A stretch of DNA of 5,750 nucleotides from Nitrospinota bacterium (GTDB lineage Bacteria > UBA8248), in NCBI GenBank assembly GCA_029937135.1, contig JAPYQX010000193.1:1-5750 (forward strand), written 5' to 3'. Both the position numbers and the translations under genes were made by a program. This document shows positions 1 to 5,701 of this stretch, piece after piece. Each line of letters opens with the position of its first letter. The first letter of the stretch is position 1. Below the pieces are notes generated by a model. The model made no database searches, was not told where the DNA came from, and saw only the letters and a list, made by a program, of their open reading frames with translations.

Positions 1-418
1 ATTGAGTGCAACATCCACATCGCTCTCGCCACCGGGCGTCGTGATGAGCTCGGCGCCGTAAGCGTGGATCATTTTTTTTCCGCTCGGCGCTCATCATTTC
101 CGGCATGACGATAATGCAGTCATAATCTTTAACGGCCGCCGCCGCCGCGCAGGCAATTCCAGCGTTGCCCGAGGAGCACTCCAAGATAGTCATCCCCGAG
201 CGCAGGTCACCCCGTGTCTCGGCCCGGGGGATCATTTGCGCGTATATCCGGTCCTTCAAACTGCCCGTGGGCGAGATCCACTCGATTTTAGCGAAAACCT
301 CCGGCTTCACTCCCTGCGCCAGCCGGCCGAGCCTGACCAGGGGAGTAAAACCCACCGCCTCGATAATATTTTCGCAATACGAACTAACCGAGTCCCATAC
401 TCGTTCAGCCGTTTCCAT
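1..418 (-). CDS. Fold-type II PLP-dependent enzyme, cysteine synthase/CBS family (3' end outside window; frameshifted)
   Basis: This is the N-terminal part of a pyridoxal-phosphate enzyme related to cysteine synthase and cystathionine beta-synthase; the family performs beta-elimination or beta-replacement on serine- or cysteine-type substrates. Seen: GFTPLVRL (residues 23-30, matching family GNTPLVRL), PTGSLKDR (50-57) with K55 as the expected PLP Schiff-base lysine, and SSGNAGIA (82-89), the loop that binds cofactor or substrate. The ATG at 418 is chosen because AGGTGA lies 7 nt upstream and the family N-terminus begins just after it. The gene starts 40 nt after the upstream oxidoreductase stop, as last visible gene of the operon. 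Oddity: after ERKK (residues 112-115) the frame is lost at eight A's (plus positions 72-79). Dropping one A restores MIHAYGAELITTPGG, the expected continuation. It may therefore be a pseudogene, a sequencing error or a slippage site. The exact substrate (cysteine synthase, threonine dehydratase-like or other) cannot be decided. Confidence 0.85.
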   Translation of the reverse strand, partial: METAERVWDSVSSYCENIIEAVGFTPLVRLGRLAQGVKPEVFAKIEWISPTGSLKDRIYAQMIPRAETRGDLRSGMTILECSSGNAGIACAAAAAVKDYDCIIVMPEMMSAERKKNDPRLRRRAHHDARWRERCGCCTQ

Positions 419-458
419 CGCTCACTCACCTAAAAGGGACGGCCCAAGGTGGTTCAGT

Positions 459-1415
459 TCATAGGCCCTTCAATCGAGGCACGATTCCTTTCGCCAAAAT
501 ATCGACTTGCTCCATTTCATATTTGTAAGGAACGAAAATCAGTCGATTCACCCCGGTGTCGATGTGAGCCTGGAGCTGTTCCACGCACTCATCGGCCGTC
601 CCCATGATGGCACTGCTCGCGGTGGAATCACTCCAATCGGCGTAGTCCCACTCTGTCTTCAGCCACTCGTTCATGGGACCTTCCACTTCCACGCGGGAAC
701 CGCCCACCATGATGGGTAGCTGATTCGTACTCTCAAGAGACGAAGGGTCCCGCCCGGCCTCCTCGGCATAGCGCAGGACTTTCCTCCAGGATTTCGTAAA
801 ACTCTCCGGCGTATAAAAGTAGGTAAGCCAGCCGTCCCCCTTTTCGCCGGCCCGCTTCAGCACCCTATCCACATAGCCCCCGATAAGAATCGGCGGGCGC
901 GGCTTCTGCACCGGCTTGGGAAACATGACGGAGTTCCGTAGGTTGTACTGACCGTATTCGGCGCGGACCATATCCTCCGTCCAGAGCCGGGTAATAATCT
1001 CGATATTCTGATCCATGATATTGCCGCGCTTCTCGAAAGGCACACCCACCGCGTCGAACTCACGCTTGTACCAGCCCGAAGCCATGCCGACGATGAGGCG
1101 GCCCTGCGAAATTTGATCGATGCTCGAGAGCTGTTTAGCCAGAACCAGGGGGTTCCGGAGAGGGAGGACAAGAACCCCCGTGCCCAGCTTGATTCTTTTG
1201 GTCCGCGCGGCCACTGCCGTCAGCAACGACAGCGATTCGATGATGGGAAAATGGGGATCCACGCCCAGCAGAATGTGATCCCACACCCAGAGCGATTCGA
1301 AGCCCAACTCCTCCATCTTCACGCCGTAATCGATCAGCGCTTCGGCATCGGGAATTTCAGGGAATGCGGTGAAGTTCCGCATCGCGATTCCGAACTTGAC
1401 TTCTTTTCCCGACAT
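459..1415 (-). CDS. LLM-class flavin-dependent oxidoreductase (luciferase-like, F420- or FMN-type)
   Basis: A 318-residue protein of the bacterial luciferase-like TIM-barrel family, whose members use reduced FMN or coenzyme F420 for oxidations, reductions or monooxygenations of small molecules in the cytoplasm. Seen: FGIAMRNF near the N-terminus (8-15), LWVWDHILL (42-50), the strand-helix segment RIKLGTGVLVLPLRNP (74-89) followed by AKQLSSID, GRLIVGMASGWYKREFDAVG (105-124), and the later KPVQKPRPPILIGG (167-180). These are the usual landmarks of F420-type LLM proteins of the roughly 280-330-residue class, so the gene looks full length. The ATG at 1415 directly follows the TAG of the M20 gene (TAGATG, no gap); GAGAGG lies 9 nt upstream inside that gene, pointing to translational coupling. 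Whether the cofactor is F420 or FMN cannot be read from sequence; many proteins labelled F420-dependent in this family are untested. The substrate is unknown, but the operon suggests an oxidative step on a CoA-linked or amide-containing catabolite. Confidence 0.9.
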   Translation of the reverse strand: MSGKEVKFGIAMRNFTAFPEIPDAEALIDYGVKMEELGFESLWVWDHILLGVDPHFPIIESLSLLTAVAARTKRIKLGTGVLVLPLRNPLVLAKQLSSIDQISQGRLIVGMASGWYKREFDAVGVPFEKRGNIMDQNIEIITRLWTEDMVRAEYGQYNLRNSVMFPKPVQKPRPPILIGGYVDRVLKRAGEKGDGWLTYFYTPESFTKSWRKVLRYAEEAGRDPSSLESTNQLPIMVGGSRVEVEGPMNEWLKTEWDYADWSDSTASSAIMGTADECVEQLQAHIDTGVNRLIFVPYKYEMEQVDILAKGIVPRLKGL

Positions 1416-2714
1416 CTAATCCTGCCTCTCTTCAGCGCCGCACCAATCCACGATGGAAAGCGCAAGCGTTTTTGTCGCATCGATGATGTCCTCGACCGTG
1501 ACCCATTCGTTATTGGCGTGCATTTGAGTGGTGGGGCCGGGTCCGAAAATGACGGTGGGAATATTGGCGAAACCGTTGAGAAAGCGGGTATCCGCCGCGC
1601 CCTGGCGCCCGGATATTTCCGGCGCCTTGCCGGATACTTCTTCGTAGCATTTGGCGACAGTCTTGACGATGGGATGGTCGCAGTCCACGGCGGCGGCCTC
1701 GGCATAATAGCCCACGAACCTGACCTCGGGCGGATGATCCTTCATCCACGAGTCGGCCCGGGCGGCCTGGGCCACCTGATCGACAAGACTCTGCTTGGCG
1801 GCGTCATGATCCTCGCCCGGTACTGTCGCGAGGCTTCCCTTTAATAGACAGGTGTCCGGAAACGCGCTCGGAAAACTCCCCGCCTCCATCGAGCCCACCA
1901 TGCAGGGAATCGCGTCGATAATATTGGGATATAGCGGATGAGAAACCGTTTCGAGACGCTTTTTTTCCAGATCCGCCACGGCCTGGACAATCTTGTAGCC
2001 CAAGTCGATGGCGTTCACTCCCTCGTAGCGGCGCTGGATACCCGCCGCTTTTCCCCTGACAAGAATCTCGAACCAGATGCGCCCGATACAACCGGGTTGA
2101 ACCGCGTTTTCACTTGTCTCGCAGCAAATCCCCGCGTCCGCCGTATAACCGCGCAGTATCGTGTCCAGCGTTCCGTGGCCGCTCAATTCCTCATCGACGA
2201 CGAAATCTAAAATGACATCGCCCTTGGGTCTGAAACCTGCGTCCAGGAAACATTTCGCCGCCATGATGATGGCGGCAACACCGCTTTTCATATCGGATGC
2301 CCCGCGTCCATATAACCGGCCATCGGCCAATTCCGCTGAAAGCGGGCCATGCTCCCAAGCATCGGGCGGACCGTTCGGCACGGTGTCGGTATGGCCGTTC
2401 ATGAGCAGAGATTTCCCCCCGCCCGACCCTTTCAGGACGCTGACCACGTTGGGCCGTCCCTCATAGCCACGGGTGACAGGCACGTACTCGGGATGCTTTT
2501 TAAGCTCCTCCCAGTCGGATTCCCAAACATCGACCTCAAGCCCCATATCACGCAAATAACCTGCGATATAATTTTGGATTTCGCCCTCATTGCCCGTGAC
2601 GCTCGGTATGCGGACGAGATTTTTCACGAGTTCGATGATTTCCTCGCGCTGTGAGTCTACTTCGGCGATAATTTTTTGTCTGATTTCAGCGGTCATGGCT
2701 GCTCCCTGGCTCAT
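1416..2714 (-). CDS. M20-family metallo-amidohydrolase (ArgE/DapE-like)
   Basis: A 432-residue cytoplasmic hydrolase of the M20 family (ArgE, DapE, CPG2 relatives), which use two zinc ions to cleave amide bonds such as N-acyl groups on amino acids. Zinc and catalytic motifs are seen in order: MNGHTDTVPNGP with H108 and catalytic D110; GRGASDMKSG with bridging D141; VDEELSG with general-base E175 and ligand E176; and GPGPTTQMHANNEWV with H399. The segment SGRQGAADTRFL (368-379) is also typical. Length fits the family, so the enzyme looks complete. One oddity: the dimerisation-domain segment reads GKAAGIQRRYEGVNAI (221-236), with G225 where relatives normally have histidine. Two in-frame ATGs (2714 and 2696) each have a Shine-Dalgarno sequence; 2714 is taken here. 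The gene starts 22 nt after the CoA-transferase B stop and abuts the oxidoreductase gene. The substrate is unknown; deacylase or carboxypeptidase-like activity is inferred only from family. Confidence 0.92.
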   Translation of the reverse strand: MSQGAAMTAEIRQKIIAEVDSQREEIIELVKNLVRIPSVTGNEGEIQNYIAGYLRDMGLEVDVWESDWEELKKHPEYVPVTRGYEGRPNVVSVLKGSGGGKSLLMNGHTDTVPNGPPDAWEHGPLSAELADGRLYGRGASDMKSGVAAIIMAAKCFLDAGFRPKGDVILDFVVDEELSGHGTLDTILRGYTADAGICCETSENAVQPGCIGRIWFEILVRGKAAGIQRRYEGVNAIDLGYKIVQAVADLEKKRLETVSHPLYPNIIDAIPCMVGSMEAGSFPSAFPDTCLLKGSLATVPGEDHDAAKQSLVDQVAQAARADSWMKDHPPEVRFVGYYAEAAAVDCDHPIVKTVAKCYEEVSGKAPEISGRQGAADTRFLNGFANIPTVIFGPGPTTQMHANNEWVTVEDIIDATKTLALSIVDWCGAEERQD

Positions 2715-2724
2715 GGCTGCTCCT
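2696..2724 (-). repeat. Tandem duplicate of Shine-Dalgarno plus ATG at the M20 gene start
   Basis: On the minus strand, AGGAGCAGCCATGA and GGGAGCAGCCATGA occur 18 nt apart, in the same reading frame, giving ATGs at 2714 and 2696. Each ATG has a purine-rich site 5 nt before it. Translation could start at either, producing proteins that differ by six residues (MSQGAA). A short tandem duplication is the simplest origin. Confidence 0.7.
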
Positions 2725-2736
2725 GAAAAAATAAGC

Positions 2737-3510
2737 TCAGGCTATATATACTTTGTCGGGATCGAGATGGCGCAAAGCCGCCAACTCCTCATCGGTGGGC
2801 AATTCGGTGACACCCACGTCCGGCCCGATGGAGAGTTCAAATCCGGTATTTTCTTGAACCTGTTCCGCCGTGACGCCCGGATGAAGATCGAGAACCTTCA
2901 TCCGTCCCGTCCCATCGTCAAAGCCCAGCACAGCGAGATCGGTCACCACCCGGTACATGCCGCCCGCAACCAGCCCCGAATCCACGCGAGATGTTCCGCC
3001 CGTCAGATAGCCGGGGCTCGTCACGAAGTCCACCTTTTCCACGAAGCGGCGCTTTTCCTGCGGCATGGCGACGATCATTTTCGTGAGGCTGGCGATATCG
3101 TTGCCGCCGCCCGTCCCGGGCAGCCGAACGGAAGGGTCATCAGCCGAGCCGATAAACGAGCTGTTCAGGTTTCCGTATTGATCGATCTGGGCCCCCCCCA
3201 TGAATCCCACATCCACATATCCGCGCTGCAAGAGGAGCAATACTTCCGTGATGCTGACAAGCATATTGGCCTTGCGGGTGCACCGCTGCTCGTTCGTCGT
3301 GGGCGGCAACTCGCCCGGAACCACATGCGGACCAATGGTGCCGCCCTCGAACAAAATCGTAACTCCGGGCGCGTGCATGCGCTGGGCCAGCGTAGCGGCC
3401 AGGAGCGGAATACCCACCCCGGCGAAGACAACCTGGCCGTCTTCGAGGGCACGGGCGCTCATCACGCACAAAAGCTCGGAAGCCGTGCAGTTTCCAGGTT
3501 CAGTCGTCAT
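2737..3510 (-). CDS. CoA-transferase subunit B, glutaconate CoA-transferase (GctB/IpdB) type
   Basis: The beta subunit of a family I CoA-transferase, which moves CoA between carboxylic acids through an enzyme glutamyl-CoA thioester and works as a complex with subunit A. The 257-residue product resembles glutaconate CoA-transferase B throughout: GVGIPLLAATLAQR (31-44), FMGGAQIDQYGNLNSS (103-118), GTGGGNDIA (132-140), EKRRFVEKVDFVTSPGY (152-168), and ENTGFEL near the end. E55 in LFEGG (53-57) lines up with the catalytic glutamate in the ESG motif of true transferases, close to Glu54 of the Acidaminococcus enzyme; this favours a transferase over the IpdAB-type ring hydrolases, which are described as lacking it. 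The ATG at 3510 is preferred over an upstream in-frame TTG at 3558 because GGAGGGGA lies 10 nt before it and family homology begins here. It overlaps subunit A by 11 nt, indicating coupled translation and matched subunit supply. The substrate acid is not identifiable. Confidence 0.92.
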   Translation of the reverse strand: MTTEPGNCTASELLCVMSARALEDGQVVFAGVGIPLLAATLAQRMHAPGVTILFEGGTIGPHVVPGELPPTTNEQRCTRKANMLVSITEVLLLLQRGYVDVGFMGGAQIDQYGNLNSSFIGSADDPSVRLPGTGGGNDIASLTKMIVAMPQEKRRFVEKVDFVTSPGYLTGGTSRVDSGLVAGGMYRVVTDLAVLGFDDGTGRMKVLDLHPGVTAEQVQENTGFELSIGPDVGVTELPTDEELAALRHLDPDKVYIA

Positions 3511-4459
3511 AGATGCTTCTTCCCCTCCGGGCCGCATCCAGCAGATCACCCAAACCAATCAACTCCAGATACTCGGTCCAGTTTTCAGGCCCGTAGTAGA
3601 ATTTTTCCAGATACTCATTCACGCCCGCGGCAGGGTCTTTCCGAGTGAGCTCGGCGTAATAGTCCATATGAGAAAACAAGGGCTCATAGAGACCGAAACA
3701 TTCATGGGGAGCGGACCCATAGGGCACTTCCACGACGGCATCAACGGCAAAAAAAGGAATTTTCGTTTGGTCCGGTGACCGGCGAATCTGATCGTTCGAG
3801 ATGATTCGCTCCGTCGTGAGGATGACACGGTTAGCCGCCATTGCGATGTCGATGTCCATGAAAGTGAGGCCGTCGAGCTGAGCGTTTCCGAACGAATCGC
3901 AACGCTGGACATGGATGAGCGCGACATCGGGATTCAACGCGGGCACCAGCATGATTTTTTCGCCCGTGAACGGACATTCCATCTCCTTGAGGTTGTCCAG
4001 CCGGCCGGCAACGTCCGAGCCCATCATCGATCGCATGGGCATGAACGGGACGCCCATCGCACCCGCCCGGTAACGAAGCCCGATGGACATGTGGCTCCAT
4101 TCCTCAAAACGGGCCAATTTATTTTCCGTGTAATGGCGCATGACGCGCGACACGCCCCAGATGATTCCCTGGCTGAACCAACTCGTGAGTATGTGGTTGC
4201 CGATGCCCGAAGCGAAGATGAGGTCACCTTCGGTCGAGACGATGCTCCGGGAAAACGACAACTCCCTTTTCTTCGCGCGGATAAGCGCCCATAACATCGC
4301 CATAGAAGTGCGGGAAGCCGTCGAGCCGCCCAACGCGACATGGTCGCCGTTGTTTATGTATTCACAGGCTTCCTCGAGCGACATCACCTTTTCGCGCAGG
4401 CTCCTGTCACGCGCTTGCGTCCGTTCTCGAAGATCAAGATAGCTTTGCGTCAAATCCAT
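3500..4459 (-). CDS. CoA-transferase subunit A, glutaconate CoA-transferase (GctA/IpdA) type
   Basis: The alpha subunit of the same heteromeric CoA-transferase, first gene of the operon. At 319 residues it is close to GctA (about 320). Seen: NNGDHVALGGSTASR (36-50), the glycine-rich N-terminal strand-loop of the family; RYRAGAMGVPFMPMRSMMGSD (129-149); NPDVALIHVQRCDSFGNAQ (176-194); MDIDIAMAANRVILTTERIIS (201-221); and PYGSAPHECFGLYEP (246-260), all matching GctA-like proteins. About 25 residues (to V25) precede the usual domain start MSLEEACEYI (26-35). The ATG at 4459 has only GGAG 2 nt upstream, which is tight, while the in-frame ATG at 4384 has no well-spaced site, so 4459 is kept with some doubt. 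From memory, related CoA-transferases carry a similar ARDxSLRxKVMSLEEA stretch, which supports the longer start. The gene is divergent from the LysR gene, so regulation by that protein is likely. The substrate is unknown. Confidence 0.91.
   Translation of the reverse strand: MDLTQSYLDLRERTQARDRSLREKVMSLEEACEYINNGDHVALGGSTASRTSMAMLWALIRAKKRELSFSRSIVSTEGDLIFASGIGNHILTSWFSQGIIWGVSRVMRHYTENKLARFEEWSHMSIGLRYRAGAMGVPFMPMRSMMGSDVAGRLDNLKEMECPFTGEKIMLVPALNPDVALIHVQRCDSFGNAQLDGLTFMDIDIAMAANRVILTTERIISNDQIRRSPDQTKIPFFAVDAVVEVPYGSAPHECFGLYEPLFSHMDYYAELTRKDPAAGVNEYLEKFYYGPENWTEYLELIGLGDLLDAARRGRSIYDD
3521..3528 (-). promoter_or_regulatory. Ribosome binding site deciding the subunit B start
   Basis: GGAGGGGA on the minus strand, inside the end of the subunit A gene, lies 10 nt before the ATG at 3510. 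It argues against the upstream TTG at 3558 and lets ribosomes finishing subunit A reload onto subunit B. Confidence 0.7.
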
Positions 4460-4527
4460 TTCTCCATGAATCGCTGAAAAGCGAACTTACCGCCCAAAAA
4501 AGAGGCAAATCTTTATACGGTGCGCCA

Positions 4528-4556
4528 ATAAGCCCAGCCATAAATTCACAGGTCAA
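4528..4556 (-). promoter_or_regulatory. Candidate promoter for the CoA-transferase operon
   Basis: On the minus strand TTGACC (4556-4551, five of six matches) is followed after 17 bp by GCTTAT (4533-4528, three of six). The strong -35 and poor -10 would suit an activator-dependent promoter, and the -35 lies in the middle of a dyad (4544-4566). Alternatives on the same strand are TTGTGC-17-TATCTT (4610-4582) and a TATAAA at 4517-4512 lacking a good -35, so the call is tentative. Confidence 0.25.
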
Positions 4557-4566
4557 TTGTATGAAT
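4544..4566. repeat. Imperfect inverted repeat ATTCACA-N9-TATGAAT
   Basis: The arms match at six of seven positions around a centre at 4555, and CAATTG (4554-4559) lies in the gap. The dyad covers the candidate -35 of the CoA-transferase operon and could be a regulator site. It does not have the exact T-N11-A spacing at its centre, and in AT-rich DNA a 6/7 match can occur by chance. Confidence 0.35.
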
Positions 4567-4634
4567 GGGTATGTTTCACTAAAGATAAACGTTCGTCAGA
4601 GAGAGCACAACGCCAAAAAATCGAATTGAAATCA

Positions 4635-4662
4635 TTGTTTTTTTTAATAATCATGGGATAAT
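4635..4662 (+). promoter_or_regulatory. Candidate sigma70-type promoter for the lysR-type gene
   Basis: TTGTTT (4635-4640) and GATAAT (4657-4662) are separated by 16 bp, with an AT-rich spacer. The -10 matches five of six consensus bases, the -35 only three. It would give a leader of roughly 110 nt before the ATG at 4778. The overlap of the -10 with the LysR-box candidate supports autoregulation, but AT-rich DNA yields such matches by chance. Confidence 0.35.
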
Positions 4663-4667
4663 GCCAT
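4653..4667. promoter_or_regulatory. Candidate LysR-box (T-N11-A dyad, ATGG-N7-CCAT)
   Basis: The 15 bases form ATGG-N7-CCAT and satisfy the T-N11-A rule of LysR binding sites (T at 4654, A at 4666). They sit within a larger imperfect dyad, CATGGGAT (4652-4659) and ATC-A-CCCATG (4666-4675). A -10-like GATAAT (4657-4662) lies inside, so binding here could repress the regulator's own transcription. Binding is inferred from pattern and position only. Confidence 0.5.
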
Positions 4668-4763
4668 CACCCATGGGGGGGCAACTCCGGACCAAGACAT
4701 ATCCATAATCTATTTGTTTTTAAACGGATTACATGACTCCCCCCGAATAACAGCAGAATCTCC

Positions 4764-4768
4764 AGGGG
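4764..4768 (+). promoter_or_regulatory. Ribosome binding site deciding the lysR-type start
   Basis: AGGGG lies 9 nt before the ATG at 4778. The alternative in-frame TTG at 4772 would be only 3 nt away, so this site selects the ATG and a 307-residue product starting MLNLRQLEYF. Confidence 0.65.
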
Positions 4769-4777
4769 AATTTGGCC

Positions 4778-5701
4778 ATGTTGAATTTACGGCAACTCGA
4801 ATATTTTTATTATGTGGCGAAATATGGAGGTTTTACCCATGCTGCCCGGCAGCTTCCCTTTCCAATTCAACAGCCCGCTCTCAGCATCCGGGTAAAAGCA
4901 CTTGAGGAAGATTTACAGATCAAGCTATACCGAATAATGGGGCGCAGATTTCAACTTACGCCAAACGGCGAGTATCTCTTCAACGCGATCAAACCTTTTT
5001 TAGAATCGCTGGACACCCTGGAGCGTCACCTCCGAGGCGAAACCCACGGACGACTCGTGGTCGCCGAGGCCGCTCCGATGTTGATCCTCAAGGATCACCG
5101 AAAGGCGCTGCTCTCGTTCCGGGAGCGCTATCCCAACGTGCAAATCTCGGTTCTGGAGATGAAATGGTCCGACCTTCTCCAGAGCGTATCGGACGGAACC
5201 GTGGATTTCGCGTTCGGTTCATCGCCCGAACTGCACGGGAGCTTTTCCTTCGAGGAGTGGACCGAGACTGATTATTTACTATTGTGCAACGCCGATCTCA
5301 ATCTAGGCTGGGGGAAAAAACCCTCCCTCGCCGATATCGCGGCCCACCCCCTCCTCCTCCTCGAACGGGGAACGGCTGATCGTCGGCATATCGAAGAGGT
5401 ATTCTCGCGGGAAAATCTGTCCCCGAACGTCATTTTCGAGACCTCCTCCTACACCTTGCTCAACGACGCCGTGCTGAACGGCGCGGGTGTGGCGATCGTG
5501 AACGCCCTCTGGCCGCGTCCCGATCAGCCCCACGGCTGGAAAACCGTGAACGCCTCCCACTTGTTCGAAAAAAAGCGAATCGGCCTGTTCCGGCGCACCG
5601 AGACATACCTGCCCCCCTACGCAAACGATTATCTCGTTATGCTGCGCGAAACCCTGCCCGCCAGGCGCAAGAGCCCGACGGGAGCGCGCCGGAAAATCTA
5701 A
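4778..5701 (+). CDS. LysR-type transcriptional regulator
   Basis: A 307-residue DNA-binding regulator; LysR proteins usually form tetramers, bind a small-molecule inducer in the C-terminal domain, and control a divergently transcribed operon. Seen: N-terminal winged helix-turn-helix in residues 1-65, with LRQLEYFYYVAKYGGFTHAA (4-23), QQPALSIRVKALEEDL (31-46) and RRFQLTPNGEYL (56-67), then a linker helix to about residue 88 and a periplasmic-binding-protein-like domain from GRLVVAEA (91-98), including VDFAFGSSPE (142-151) and the later NDAVLNGAGVAIVNALWP (229-246). Length is normal. The ATG at 4778 is preferred to an in-frame TTG at 4772 because AGGGG ends 9 nt upstream of the ATG but only 3 nt from the TTG. 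The recognition region reads QLPFPIQQPALS, two residues longer than the common LxxSQPALS form. Neighbourhood makes the CoA-transferase operon its probable target; the inducer is unknown, possibly the acid or amide substrate. Confidence 0.95.
   Translation: MLNLRQLEYFYYVAKYGGFTHAARQLPFPIQQPALSIRVKALEEDLQIKLYRIMGRRFQLTPNGEYLFNAIKPFLESLDTLERHLRGETHGRLVVAEAAPMLILKDHRKALLSFRERYPNVQISVLEMKWSDLLQSVSDGTVDFAFGSSPELHGSFSFEEWTETDYLLLCNADLNLGWGKKPSLADIAAHPLLLLERGTADRRHIEEVFSRENLSPNVIFETSSYTLLNDAVLNGAGVAIVNALWPRPDQPHGWKTVNASHLFEKKRIGLFRRTETYLPPYANDYLVMLRETLPARRKSPTGARRKI

Larger units (their letters stand above)
1..4459 (-). other. Probable five-gene catabolic operon
   Basis: All five minus-strand genes lie head to tail: A and B overlap by 11 nt, B to the M20 gene is 22 nt, the M20 stop abuts the oxidoreductase ATG, and the PLP gene follows after 40 nt. 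No convincing terminator hairpin or internal promoter is visible in these junctions, so a single transcript starting upstream of 4459 and leaving the window is inferred. Co-transcription is inferred from spacing only. Confidence 0.8.
4460..4777. promoter_or_regulatory. Divergent control region between CoA-transferase operon and lysR-type gene
   Basis: This 318-bp stretch has no credible gene. It is clearly richer in A and T than the flanking genes, with A/T runs (eight T's at 4638-4645), a seven-G run (4675-4681) and a six-C run (4739-4744). It holds a palindromic LysR-box candidate, a second looser dyad, and weak sigma70-like promoters for each direction, listed separately. The layout fits a LysR regulator acting on both transcripts. 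Confidence 0.7.

Noticed and set aside
1113..1844. A 243-codon plus-strand open frame
   Set aside because: It lies across the junction of the M20 and oxidoreductase genes on the opposite strand and its histidine/arginine-rich translation has no family features.
3511..3558. N-terminal extension of subunit B to a TTG at 3558
   Set aside because: The added residues (MVWVICWMRPGGEEAS) do not resemble family N-termini, and a good ribosome binding site serves the ATG at 3510.
2590..3648. A 352-codon plus-strand open frame opposite the CoA-transferase B and M20 genes
   Set aside because: It is antisense to two genes with clear family motifs, its translation shows no recognisable domain, and long antisense frames are common opposite GC-rich codons.
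4450..4467. Five-codon minus-strand leader frame (MEKWI) overlapping the subunit A start
   Set aside because: It is very short, has no ribosome binding site of its own, and such overlaps arise by chance.
4706..4731. TAATC...GATTA inverted repeat in the lysR leader
   Set aside because: The arms are only 5 bp with a 16-nt gap in AT-rich DNA; not above chance.
4675..4744. Pairing of the seven-G run with the six-C run as a leader hairpin or riboswitch
   Set aside because: The flanking bases do not extend the pairing and no known riboswitch core is visible.
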